DNA of 9,845 bases from an uncultured Clostridia bacterium (GCA_945635805.1 CALZCW010000015.1:1-9845), one strand, 5' to 3'. Shown: positions 1 to 6,680, numbered from the stretch's first letter. Numbers and translations are program-made. The notes: generated from the sequence alone by a model not told the origin.

Positions 1-193
1 GCTGCCCCATTCCGGCGTGTCTCTGGTGTTTACGGGCATCGCCGTTTCCACCCTGACGGGGATAGACCCGTCTCTTGCCTCTGTTGTGTCGGGAACCATT
101 GTGGCGGCGGCAATCATCAATGAGATCATCGCGGTGATCGTTGCGAAATTCGCGTTCAAATGGGCCGGAGAGCTGGACGGACAGAAACAATAA
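1..193 (+). CDS. C-terminal fragment of a probable cation:proton antiporter
   Basis: The reading frame enters from the left edge (first full codon at base 2) and ends at TAA 191-193, leaving 63 residues of a longer protein. The visible part is hydrophobic with small residues (LPHSGVSLVFTGIAVSTL, then a second hydrophobic stretch VVSGTIVAAAIINEIIAVIV) and a short polar tail AGELDGQKQ, so it is the last one or two membrane helices of a polytopic inner-membrane protein. The style resembles the final helices of Clostridia proteins annotated as sodium or cation:proton antiporters. That family call rests on recalled resemblance of a short C-terminus and could be another transporter family. The membrane assignment is much firmer. 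A terminator hairpin follows six bases after the stop. Confidence 0.5.
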   Translation, partial: LPHSGVSLVFTGIAVSTLTGIDPSLASVVSGTIVAAAIINEIIAVIVAKFAFKWAGELDGQKQ

Positions 194-199
194 AGCATT

Positions 200-227
200 A
201 AAAAGGAGCCTGCATAGGCTCCTTTTT
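200..227. terminator. Bidirectional intrinsic terminator
   Basis: A perfect 11-bp inverted repeat, AAAAAGGAGCC and GGCTCCTTTTT, surrounds the six-base loop TGCATA. The stem has a GC core, with an A-tract on the left and a T-tract on the right, so it can end transcription in both directions. It lies between the antiporter fragment on plus (stop at 193) and the GNAT gene on minus (stop at 234) and would serve both convergent units. Confidence 0.9.
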
Positions 228-233
228 GATACT

Positions 234-914
234 CTATTCTTTCCAGGCCCAGATGGCTGGGAGGGCGGCCTGTTCCATGCCCAAACGCTTCTGCAAATGC
301 AGGGAAGCCTCGTTGCCGTCGATGACCTGGCAGTAGGGATGCCAGCCGCGCTGCAGATGCCAGTCGATGAGAAAGGCCTCCAGCGCATAGCCGTAGCCCT
401 TGCGGCGGTATTCGGGGAGAATCTCCAGCATCCCGATGGCACCCTCGGAGTGGGTGCCGATGAAGCCAGCCAGAGAGCCGTCTTCGAACAGGCCCCACAT
501 CCGGCCTGCGGCAATGCGCTTGCGCAGATAGGAGAGGCTGTTGTCCACCAGATGGTAGTGGGTGGCGGCCTGCTTGGCGTACTCCGGGGTCAGCGGACGG
601 ATGTCGTGGGGCGTTTGCACCGGCGGCCGGTCGGAAACATATATCCACTGGGAACAGGGATTTTCCCCGGTAAAGCCGAAAGCCTCACCGACGGCGCGGC
701 GGGCATCCGTGCTTTTGACCGTGATCTGCCAAAAATCGGGAAGCTCCAAGCTCTGAAGGACACGGCACAGGGCCGCGCCGTCGAGAATATCCGTTAAAAC
801 GGAGCCATGGCTCTGCTCCCGCACCACACAGCCCTCTGCGCCCTCATACAGCAGGGAACCGCCCTCGCGGCGCAGAAGCTCATACAGATCGACGTTTTCT
901 TTTGTTAATGTCAT
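234..914 (-). CDS. GNAT-family N-acetyltransferase (FR47-like C-terminal domain)
   Basis: A 226-residue protein with one GNAT acetyl-CoA-binding fold in its C-terminal half. Motif A is at about residues 163-180, LEILPEYRRKGYGYAL, which carries the R/Q-x-x-G-x-G pyrophosphate-binding loop. Motif B is at about 199-213 (DGNEASLHLQKRLGM), with the usual Asn followed by a helix and a Leu-Gly turn. The first ~100 residues form a separate N-terminal region without a recognisable motif, as in FR47-like and glycine-N-acyltransferase-like members. It would move an acetyl group from acetyl-CoA to an unknown small molecule or peptide in the cytoplasm. Its ATG overlaps the stop of the upstream homocysteine methyltransferase gene (ATGA, 914-911), so the two are probably translationally coupled. 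The stop lies next to the bidirectional terminator. The acceptor substrate cannot be read from the sequence. Confidence 0.85.
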   Translation of the reverse strand: MTLTKENVDLYELLRREGGSLLYEGAEGCVVREQSHGSVLTDILDGAALCRVLQSLELPDFWQITVKSTDARRAVGEAFGFTGENPCSQWIYVSDRPPVQTPHDIRPLTPEYAKQAATHYHLVDNSLSYLRKRIAAGRMWGLFEDGSLAGFIGTHSEGAIGMLEILPEYRRKGYGYALEAFLIDWHLQRGWHPYCQVIDGNEASLHLQKRLGMEQAALPAIWAWKE

Positions 915-1783
915 AGCAGTTTTCTTTTCATCTCCGCGATAAATTCCGGCGTTGTGCCGCAGCAGCCGCCAATCAAGTTCGCGCCCGCCTCCAGCAGCAC
1001 CCGCATATGGGCGGCAAATTCCGCCGCCGTCATGGGGTAGACCGCCTCGCCGTCATCGGAGATGGCGGGCATTCCGGCGTTGGGCTTGACCAGCAGGGGG
1101 ATCCTGGCGACGGCTTTCATGTTGCGCACCAGGCTGACCAACTGCTCCGGCCCGCAGGAGCAGTTGACCCCTGCCGCCGACGCGCCCAGCTCCTGCAGCT
1201 CCTCCAGTGCGTCGACACAGTTGCCGCCAAAGTAGGCCGAACCGTCGGACTGAACCGTCAGGCTGCACAAAACAGGCAGGTCGCAGACCTCCCGCGCGGC
1301 CTCCAGGGCGACGGCGGTTTCGTCGATGCCCAGCATGGTTTCAATGACGATCAGGTCCGCCCCACCCTCGGCCAGAGCGGCGGCCTGCTCCCGGTAAATC
1401 TCATGCAGACGGTTGTATTCCATGGGGCCGTTGGGCTCCAGCGGGACGCCGGTGGTGGTCATGTCGCCTGCCACCAGTGCTTTGCCGCCGGCAGCCTGCC
1501 GGGAAAGGGCGACCAGACGCCGGTTCAGATCACTGACCTGATCTCCCAGGCCCTCCCGCTGCAGCGTATGGCGGTTGGCGGAAAAGGTGGGCGCGTAGAT
1601 AATATCCGAGCCTGCGGCTACATATTCCCGCTGCAAGTCCAGTAAAATCTCCGGATGGGCATCGATCCACAGCTCCGTGCAAACGCCCCTGGGCATCCCC
1701 CGCTTCATCAGATTGGAACCTGTGGCGCCGTCGAGCAGAAGTGGACGGCTTTGACACAGGGCGGCAAATTCTTCTCTATTCAT
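911..1783 (-). CDS. Stand-alone homocysteine S-methyltransferase domain protein
   Basis: A 290-residue zinc-dependent homocysteine S-methyltransferase of the MetH N-domain/BHMT/MmuM family, which makes methionine by methylating the thiolate of homocysteine. Visible signatures are the N-terminal LLLDGATGSNLMKRG (about 16-29), the GVNCSCGP loop with Cys208, and GGCCGTTPEFI with Cys274-Cys275. Cys208, Cys274 and Cys275 match the three zinc ligands of the family in position and spacing, so the site looks intact. The protein ends after this barrel. There is no pterin, cobalamin or activation domain, so the methyl donor (S-methylmethionine, a separate corrinoid protein or another donor) is unknown. 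The start at ATG 1783-1781 is set by AAGGAGG (complement of 1789-1795) five bases upstream. A promoter is visible at 1807-1835 on minus. It is first in a two-gene operon with the GNAT gene. Confidence 0.9.
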   Translation of the reverse strand: MNREEFAALCQSRPLLLDGATGSNLMKRGMPRGVCTELWIDAHPEILLDLQREYVAAGSDIIYAPTFSANRHTLQREGLGDQVSDLNRRLVALSRQAAGGKALVAGDMTTTGVPLEPNGPMEYNRLHEIYREQAAALAEGGADLIVIETMLGIDETAVALEAAREVCDLPVLCSLTVQSDGSAYFGGNCVDALEELQELGASAAGVNCSCGPEQLVSLVRNMKAVARIPLLVKPNAGMPAISDDGEAVYPMTAAEFAAHMRVLLEAGANLIGGCCGTTPEFIAEMKRKLL

Positions 1784-1806
1784 GGTTGCCTCCTTGGTTT
1801 TCTTCT

Positions 1807-1835
1807 ATTCTACCCACTTATTCGCTGTTTTGCAA
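1807..1835 (-). promoter_or_regulatory. Sigma-A-type promoter of the homocysteine methyltransferase operon
   Basis: Read on minus, the -35 TTGCAA (complement of 1830-1835) is followed by 17 bases and the -10 TAGAAT (complement of 1807-1812). The -10 lies 23 bases before the start codon, and the Shine-Dalgarno lies between them. The -35 box sits only two bases from the -35 box of the divergent aminopeptidase promoter. Confidence 0.6.
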
Positions 1836-1837
1836 GG

Positions 1838-1866
1838 TTGAAATACAGGGAAAACTCTGCTACAAT
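1838..1866 (+). promoter_or_regulatory. Sigma-A-type promoter of the M29 aminopeptidase
   Basis: TTGAAA (1838-1843), a 17-base spacer and TACAAT (1861-1866), each one mismatch from consensus. It lies 30 bases before the ATG at 1897, upstream of AAAGGAG at 1883-1889. It is back to back with the minus-strand promoter at 1807-1835, the two -35 boxes being separated by two bases. Confidence 0.8.
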
Positions 1867-1896
1867 GAAGAAAATATCAAGCAAAGGAGAATGAAC

Positions 1897-3120
1897 ATGA
1901 AAAAAACCGTACTCAGAAGCTATGCCAAACTCATTGCCACCATGGGCGTCAACGTGCAGAAGGGCCAGGAGGTCTTTATCGCCGCTGAGCTGGATCAGCC
2001 GGAATTTGTCAAGATGGTGGCGGAGGAGTGCTACCGCGCAGGGGCCAAGCGGGTCGTCGTGGACTGGAGCTATCAGCCCCTGGACAAAATTCAGATCCGC
2101 TGGCGCAGCCAGAAAAACCTGGGCACTGTCGCCGACTGGGAGGAAGCCCGCTGGAAGCACTATGTCGACGAGATCCCCTGCCGCATCTACCTGGTTTCCG
2201 AGGACCCTGACGGCATGAAGGGCGTCAACCAGGAGAAGATGGCCAAGGCCCAGCAGGCCAAGTACAAGGTCATCAAGCCCTACCGGGACCAGCTTGAGAA
2301 CAAGTATCAGTGGTGCATCGCCGCCGTGCCCGGTGTGGCCTGGGCGAAAAAGCTGTTCCCCAACCTGAGCAAGGCCCAGGCGGTGGAAAAGCTGTGGGAG
2401 GCGATCCTGGACGCTTCCCGCGTCAACGAGGACCCCGTTGCAGCCTGGAAAGCCCACAACGACGATCTGGCTGCCCGCTGCGCCTATCTCAACAGCCTGA
2501 ACATTGAAACGCTGGTCTACAAGAGCAGCAACGGCACGGATCTGCGGGTCGGCATGATCCCCGAGGCCGAATTTAAGGGCGGCGGTGAATATTCGCTGAA
2601 CAACATCTTCTTTAACCCCAACATCCCCACGGAGGAGGTCTTTATCTCGCCCATGCGGGGCAAAGCCGAGGGCATCGTCTACTCCACCAAGCCCCTGTCC
2701 TACCAGGGCCAGCTCATCGAGAATTTCTCCGTCCGCTTTGAGGGCGGCAAGGCCGTGGAGGTCCATGCGGAAAAGAACGAGGAGCTGCTGAAAAAGCTCA
2801 TCTCCATGGACGAGGGCGCGGCCTATCTGGGCGAATGTGCCCTGGTGCCCTATGACTCTCCCATCCAGAAGTCCGGCCTGCTGTTCTATGAAACTCTCTT
2901 TGACGAGAACGCCGCCTGCCATCTGGCGCTGGGCATGGGCTTTGCCGACACCATCAAGGACTTTGACAAGTACACCCTTGAGGAATGCCGCAAGATGGGC
3001 GTCAACGACTCCATGATCCACGAGGACTTTATGATCGGCGCGGCCGATCTGGACATTGATGCCGTCACCCGCGACGGAAAGACCGTTCCCATCTTCCGCA
3101 AGGGCAACTGGGCATTCTGA
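1897..3120 (+). CDS. M29-family metallo-aminopeptidase (AmpS/PepS/AmpT type)
   Basis: A 407-residue cytoplasmic aminopeptidase of peptidase family M29, the usual length (about 410). It removes N-terminal residues from peptides using a two-metal site. Motifs expected for the metal ligands are in order: NIPTEEVFISP (Glu247), YLGECALVPYDSPI (Glu313), FDENAACHLALGMGF (His342) and MIHEDFMIGAADLDIDAV (His375, Asp377). These correspond to Glu250, Glu316, His345, His376 and Asp378 of Thermus AmpT. The start is placed at ATG 1897 (MKKTVLRSYAK) because AAAGGAG 1883-1889 is seven bases upstream. An in-frame ATG at 1891 is only one base from it, and the open frame continues further upstream without a ribosome site. 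It has its own promoter (1838-1866). No hairpin terminator follows, so some transcription may enter the two-component operon 66 bases downstream. Likely role: peptide turnover. Confidence 0.93.
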   Translation: MKKTVLRSYAKLIATMGVNVQKGQEVFIAAELDQPEFVKMVAEECYRAGAKRVVVDWSYQPLDKIQIRWRSQKNLGTVADWEEARWKHYVDEIPCRIYLVSEDPDGMKGVNQEKMAKAQQAKYKVIKPYRDQLENKYQWCIAAVPGVAWAKKLFPNLSKAQAVEKLWEAILDASRVNEDPVAAWKAHNDDLAARCAYLNSLNIETLVYKSSNGTDLRVGMIPEAEFKGGGEYSLNNIFFNPNIPTEEVFISPMRGKAEGIVYSTKPLSYQGQLIENFSVRFEGGKAVEVHAEKNEELLKKLISMDEGAAYLGECALVPYDSPIQKSGLLFYETLFDENAACHLALGMGFADTIKDFDKYTLEECRKMGVNDSMIHEDFMIGAADLDIDAVTRDGKTVPIFRKGNWAF

Positions 3121-3130
3121 TACGTCTCAA

Positions 3131-3165
3131 TTTTTCAACTTGGTTTCGGGTGAGGATGGTATACA
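3131..3165 (+). promoter_or_regulatory. Activator-type promoter of the two-component operon, CiaR-like direct repeat plus -10
   Basis: TTTTTCAACTT occupies 3131-3141. Inside it begins a direct repeat of 11-bp period: TTTCAA (3133-3138), five bases, TTTCGG (3144-3149). Exactly 10 bases later is the -10 TATACA (3160-3165). No acceptable -35 box exists at 16-18 bases spacing, which is expected when a response regulator bound over the -35 region recruits polymerase. The same module precedes htrA at 6895-6929 with identical spacing. The predicted start near 3172 leaves a leader of only about 15 bases, beginning at the Shine-Dalgarno. Confidence 0.6.
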
Positions 3166-3186
3166 GAAACCAAAGGAGTGGTTCGT

Positions 3187-3864
3187 ATGCGTGTTTTGAT
3201 CGCCGAGGATGAGATCTCCATCGCCAAGGCCCTGAAGGTCGTGCTGGAGCGGAATAAATATGCCGTGGACATGGTCCATAACGGCAATGATGTCCTGGAT
3301 TATATCCTGCATAGCTGCTATGATGCGCTGATTTTGGACATCATGATGCCCGGCAGGGACGGCATTTCGGTCCTGCGGGAGGCAAGACAGCAGGGCGTGT
3401 CCACACCGGCCCTGTTTCTCACCGCCAAGGGAGAGGTCGAGGATCGGGTGGCGGGTCTGGACGCCGGCGCGGACGACTATCTGCCCAAGCCCTTTGCCAC
3501 CACTGAATTTCTGGCGAGGGTCCGTGCCCTCTGCCGCAGAAGCGGGAATTACGCCTCCGTCACCCTTCGATTGGGAAACACCGTTTTGGACTGCGGCCAG
3601 TATGTCCTCTCCTGCGGGGAGAAGTCCGTGCGCCTGAACAACAAGGAATTTCAGGTCATGGAGCTTTTCCTGCGCAATCCGGGCCACGTCTTTTCCACGG
3701 AGCATATCATGGATAAGATATGGGGCCTGGATTCCGACGCCGACATGGACGTGGTATGGACCTATATTGGCTTCCTGCGCAAAAAGCTCAAGCAGATCAG
3801 CGCGGACATCGAGATTCGTACCATCCGCGGCGCGGGCTACGCATTGGAGGCGCTGAAATGCTGA
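3187..3864 (+). CDS. OmpR/PhoB-family response regulator, CiaR-like
   Basis: A 225-residue two-domain regulator. The receiver domain (1-118) has the acidic pocket Glu7-Asp8, phosphoacceptor Asp51 (LILDIMMPGRDG), switch Thr79 (FLTAKG) and Lys101 (PKPF), all intact. The winged-helix DNA-binding domain (about 126-222) has the recognition-helix region DMDVVWTYIGFLRKKLK and the terminal wing RTIRGAGYAL. The stretch IWGLDSD...VV..Y....RKKLK resembles what I recall of streptococcal CiaR, but this is not an alignment. The start is ATG 3187, eight bases after AAAGGAG 3172-3178; an in-frame GTG at 3178 lies inside that ribosome site. It overlaps the kinase gene by seven bases, so the pair is one operon. 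The same repeat-containing promoter module lies upstream of this operon and of htrA, suggesting autoregulation and htrA as a target. Confidence 0.92.
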   Translation: MRVLIAEDEISIAKALKVVLERNKYAVDMVHNGNDVLDYILHSCYDALILDIMMPGRDGISVLREARQQGVSTPALFLTAKGEVEDRVAGLDAGADDYLPKPFATTEFLARVRALCRRSGNYASVTLRLGNTVLDCGQYVLSCGEKSVRLNNKEFQVMELFLRNPGHVFSTEHIMDKIWGLDSDADMDVVWTYIGFLRKKLKQISADIEIRTIRGAGYALEALKC

Positions 3865-5069
3865 AAAAAATGCGCTGGCGGTTCATCCTGTCAGCCATGG
3901 CTGCCATTTTTGTGGTGCTTTTCGTGCTGCTGGCGGCCATGAACCTCTGGTATTACAAGATCAATACGGAAAATCTGGACGAGACTCTGGATGTCCTGCT
4001 GGATTACAGCCGCTGGGAGATGCCGCCGCTGGGAGAGTGGAATCTGCCGTCCTCCAAACATTCCTCGGAGGCCCAGTTCCGCACGCGCTTTTTCTCTGTA
4101 GTCTGCACCACAGACGGCGTCGTGCTGCAGATTTCCAAGGATTATATTTCCTCCGTCTCCGTTGCACAGGCGGCGGAATATGCCGCTGAAGTTCTGTCAG
4201 GCGACGATACCTCCGGCTACCGGGACAACTACCGTTTCGCTATGGAAGAATCCGGCAACAGGATTGCCGTCGTCTTCCTCAACGCCGAGACGGAGCTCCA
4301 GAGCATGCGGACCCTGCTGATCGTCTCCTGCACCGTGGCGCTCATCAGCTTTCTGGCAATTTTTGTACTGGTGGTGCTTTTCTCCAAGCGGGCCATTTTG
4401 CCCTTTGCGAAGAATATCGAGCAGCAGAAGCAGTTTATCACCGATGCGGGCCATGAGATCAAGACCCCTCTCACCGCCATCGCCACCAGCGCCGACATCC
4501 TGGCCATGGAGGGGGAAAACGAATGGGTCGAGAACATCCAGAGCCAGACCAAGCGCCTGGCCCGTCTGGTGTCGGACCTGGTCACCCTTTCCCGGCTGGA
4601 CGAGGCCAATCCCTTCCCGGAAAAGACGGAATTCTCCCTCACCGATGCCATCTGGGAAATTTCAGAATCCTTTGCCGCCGTGGCGCGGGCAAAGGGAAAG
4701 CAGTTTTCTCAGGAGATTGCCGACGGATTGACCCTCCGGGGAAACCGCGCCGCCGTCTGCCAGATGGTTTCCATCCTGCTGGACAACGCGGTGAAGTATT
4801 CCGACGAGGGCGGCGTGATCCGGCTGACTGCCGCCAAACGTCACAACGGGACGATCATTGAGGTCTACAACACCTGCCATTTGCCGGAGGGAACCGACAT
4901 CAACCGGCTCTTTGACCGCTTCTACCGTCCGGATCAGTCCCGCAGCACCGATTCCGGCGGCACCGGCATCGGGCTTTCCGTTGCCAGGGCTACCGCAGAA
5001 GCCCACGGCGGCAAGATCTCCGTCTACAGCAATAACGGCGAGGACATCCTGTTCCGCATCGTTTTGTAA
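3858..5069 (+). CDS. Membrane sensor histidine kinase, partner of the upstream regulator
   Basis: A 403-residue kinase. Two membrane helices (about 9-29 and 152-175) flank a ~120-residue extracytoplasmic sensor domain with no recognised fold. The dimerisation/phosphoacceptor domain follows with His199 in DAGHEIKTPL, then the catalytic ATPase domain with the N-box Asn310 (LLDNAVKY), the F-box LFDRFYRP (351-358) and the G2 box GGTGIGLS (367-374). Only about a dozen residues separate the second helix from the helical H-box region, so a normal ~50-residue HAMP linker is absent. The G1 position reads VYNTC instead of D-x-G-x-G, a variant seen in other Gram-positive kinases, so activity is still expected. 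The start is ATG 3858, seven bases after GGAGG 3846-3850, inside the last codons of the regulator gene. It should phosphorylate that regulator in response to an envelope signal. A strong terminator follows. Confidence 0.92.
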   Translation: MLKKMRWRFILSAMAAIFVVLFVLLAAMNLWYYKINTENLDETLDVLLDYSRWEMPPLGEWNLPSSKHSSEAQFRTRFFSVVCTTDGVVLQISKDYISSVSVAQAAEYAAEVLSGDDTSGYRDNYRFAMEESGNRIAVVFLNAETELQSMRTLLIVSCTVALISFLAIFVLVVLFSKRAILPFAKNIEQQKQFITDAGHEIKTPLTAIATSADILAMEGENEWVENIQSQTKRLARLVSDLVTLSRLDEANPFPEKTEFSLTDAIWEISESFAAVARAKGKQFSQEIADGLTLRGNRAAVCQMVSILLDNAVKYSDEGGVIRLTAAKRHNGTIIEVYNTCHLPEGTDINRLFDRFYRPDQSRSTDSGGTGIGLSVARATAEAHGGKISVYSNNGEDILFRIVL

Positions 5070-5070
5070 T

Positions 5071-5120
5071 AAAAAACCCGCGTACCGCAGAGGTTTTGTT
5101 CTGCGGGACGCGGGTTTATT
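5071..5120. terminator. Strong bidirectional intrinsic terminator
   Basis: The outer stem pairs AAACCCGCG (5074-5082) with CGCGGGTTT (5109-5117). The inner stem pairs CCGCAGA (5085-5091) with TCTGCGG (5100-5106) around an eight-base loop, with one mismatch between the stems. An A-tract precedes it and a short T-rich tail follows. It starts two bases after the kinase stop and lies 13 bases from the stop of the convergent flavodoxin gene, so it can end both transcripts. Confidence 0.9.
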
Positions 5121-5132
5121 CAATTCTGCGTG

Positions 5133-5642
5133 CTATACGCTTTCATACCAGGCCAGGACGTCTTTCAGATGCTCCTCCCGGACGCAGCTGCCGCCGTGGG
5201 TCAGAAGCTCCAGCATACGGTCCTCTTCGGCAGTGCGGTCCGCTTTCACGGCAAGACGCTTTCCCGTGGTCTTTGCTATGACGGTCATCATGAATTTGTA
5301 GATTCCGCGGAGCTTCGTCATGTCAAAACCGCCCTGTAGGGTGAAAAGCGGCAGACCGGCCGGAAGGGCGTTTGCCTTGCGCACGTCCTCCAATTGAGAA
5401 CCTGTTTCACCCATGCCCACGCCGCAGACGGCACATATGGAATAACGCTTTGCGGCTTTCCCATAGCCCTGGACTTTTCCGGCCATGAGCCAGCCCAGAT
5501 AGACGATGGCTTCTCCGCTGTTCAGCTTCCCGGATGCCTCAGAAAGTGCATAGAACGGCAGCCCGGTCCCTTGCCCCAGCAGACGGGCATATTCGGCGGT
5601 ATAGCCGGTGTTGGATGTATATACGATGGCAGTGGGTTTCAT
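5133..5642 (-). CDS. Flavodoxin-domain protein (Flavodoxin_5/HemG-like)
   Basis: A 169-residue flavodoxin fold. The FMN-phosphate loop is at the N-terminus, YTSNTGYTAEYAR (residues 8-20), directly after the first strand. A hydrophobic strand with GWLMAGKVQGY (50-60) and the segment LQGGFDMTKLRGIYKFMM (102-119) are typical of the Flavodoxin_5 group, which includes HemG-type flavodoxins. It is expected to bind FMN and carry electrons in the cytoplasm; its redox partner is unknown. There are no haem-synthesis genes nearby, so a protoporphyrinogen oxidase role is not supported by context. The start is ATG 5642, seven bases from GGAGG (complement of 5650-5654); an in-frame ATG at 5666 would place that ribosome site inside the coding region. 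No good promoter is seen directly upstream, so it may be read through from the double-GNAT gene. Confidence 0.82.
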   Translation of the reverse strand: MKPTAIVYTSNTGYTAEYARLLGQGTGLPFYALSEASGKLNSGEAIVYLGWLMAGKVQGYGKAAKRYSICAVCGVGMGETGSQLEDVRKANALPAGLPLFTLQGGFDMTKLRGIYKFMMTVIAKTTGKRLAVKADRTAEEDRMLELLTHGGSCVREEHLKDVLAWYESV

Positions 5643-5678
5643 GTGAATTCCTCCGTTTGTATTCACTTTCGTTCAGAA

Positions 5679-5733
5679 CTGCACCGGATTCCGGGCGATA
5701 ATTGTGAGATAGGCCGGGATACCGCTGGTGCAG
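5679..5733 (-). repeat. Imperfect inverted repeat between the double-GNAT and flavodoxin genes
   Basis: CTGCACC (5679-5685) and GGTGCAG (5727-5733) are perfect 7-base arms. The sequence inside can extend the stem imperfectly (the GGATTCCGGGC side against GCCGGGAT). It begins three bases after the stop of the minus-strand double-GNAT gene. No T-tract follows on either strand, so it is not a standard terminator. It could be an RNA hairpin that stabilises the upstream message or partially attenuates flavodoxin expression. Confidence 0.4.
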
Positions 5734-5735
5734 CC

Positions 5736-6680
5736 CTACCCATGATATGCCATGGGCGTAAAGCGGATGCCGTTGATGGTCTGCTCCGGGCCTGTTTCGG
5801 CAAAGCCCAGATGGCGGTAGACCTCTACCGCGCAGGGAGCGGAATTGACGGTGAATTCCTGTATAGCATAATCGGCCTTCATGGCTTCAAGGAGTCTGCG
5901 GCCGATGCCTCTGCGGTGACGGTCCGCCCGCACGAAAAAGAAGCTGATGTGCTGCGGCTTCCGCATGGCCAGCACGCCCACAAGCTCACCGTTTTCAAAG
6001 GCTCCGTAAAACCGCATGGCGCGGAGCCTTTCACGGTTCTCCAGCGTCGACCGGAATTCCCGGATACCTTCCTCGGGATACACCGGCGCCTCAAACTGGG
6101 AGAACACCTCCCAGATCAGGGAGAGGGCCTCCGGGTGCTCCTCCGGCGAGAACAGTTTGACGGCAAAGGGCGCAGGCTCCCGCGTCAGGGCATACAGCTT
6201 CATATCCAGCAGCTTGCCGTTTTTGAACGCGTTGTTTTTTAAGGTCCCTTCGTACCGGAATCCTGCCTTTTCCAGCACCCGGCAGGAGCCGCTGTTATAG
6301 GAAAACGGCTCGGCGTAGATGCGGAGAAGGTCGGTGGCCGTGAACAGGTGGGCGCAGAGCTGCCGGACGGCTTCGGTCATAATGCCACGGCCCCAGTATT
6401 CTTCCGCCAGATAATATCCCAGTTCGGCGGTGCGGCTGTGGATGTTGCCCTGGCGAAAGGCACCGATGCTGCCGACCACCTTGCCGTCACACAGCACCGC
6501 AAAGGCGAAGGTATCGTTTTCGTCGGCGGAAAGCATGGAAGAAATATAGTCCTGCGCGTCGCGCTCTGTGTAGGGATAGGGAATACCGTCACGGAGATTG
6601 TTCAGAATATTCCTGTTGGACAGAGCAGCAGCCAGGTCTTTTGCGTCTGACAATTGCCACTTCCGAATACTGACCTCCAT
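5736..6680 (-). CDS. Tandem double-GNAT acetyltransferase (RimJ/RimL-like domain fused to a second GNAT)
   Basis: A 314-residue protein with two complete acetyltransferase folds. Domain 1 (about 1-168) is RimJ/RimL-like: IRKWQLSDAKDLAAAL, then ELGYYLAEEYWGRGIMTEAV (86-105) with the acetyl-CoA loop WGRGIMTEA, then YNSGSCRVLEKAGFRYEGTL (128-147). Domain 2 (about 172-314) is a second GNAT: FFFVRADRHRRGIGRRLLEAM (247-267) with the RRGIG loop, then NSAPCAVEVYRHLGF (279-293). Both acetyl-CoA loops look intact, so both halves may be active. Domain 1 type enzymes often acetylate protein N-termini or small amines, but the acceptors here are unknown. The start is ATG 6680 because AAGGAGG (complement of 6690-6696) lies nine bases away; an in-frame GTG at 6686 is only three bases from it. 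A minus-strand promoter with a palindrome lies upstream at 6755-6783. Confidence 0.88.
   Translation of the reverse strand: MEVSIRKWQLSDAKDLAAALSNRNILNNLRDGIPYPYTERDAQDYISSMLSADENDTFAFAVLCDGKVVGSIGAFRQGNIHSRTAELGYYLAEEYWGRGIMTEAVRQLCAHLFTATDLLRIYAEPFSYNSGSCRVLEKAGFRYEGTLKNNAFKNGKLLDMKLYALTREPAPFAVKLFSPEEHPEALSLIWEVFSQFEAPVYPEEGIREFRSTLENRERLRAMRFYGAFENGELVGVLAMRKPQHISFFFVRADRHRRGIGRRLLEAMKADYAIQEFTVNSAPCAVEVYRHLGFAETGPEQTINGIRFTPMAYHG

Noticed and set aside
1784..1896. A SAM or other methionine-related riboswitch before the homocysteine methyltransferase gene
   Set aside because: The leader is only about 17-20 bases from the predicted start to the ATG, far too short for a riboswitch.
1810..3021. 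A 403-codon open frame on minus opposite the aminopeptidase gene
   Set aside because: It is antisense to a complete M29 protein with all motifs, has no family resemblance and has a composition typical of the reverse of GC-rich codons.
3178..3186. GTG at 3178 as start of the response regulator
   Set aside because: It lies within the Shine-Dalgarno itself; ATG 3187 has ideal spacing and gives the usual receiver N-terminus MRVLIAEDE.
5698..5710. A lac-operator-like AATTGTGAGA string and a possible flavodoxin -10 (AATTAT on minus)
   Set aside because: Only half of a lac-type operator is present with no symmetric partner, and no -35 box lies at the right distance.
5394..6242. A 282-codon open frame on plus
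   Set aside because: It runs antisense through the flavodoxin and double-GNAT genes, both with clear motifs, and lacks any recognisable domain.
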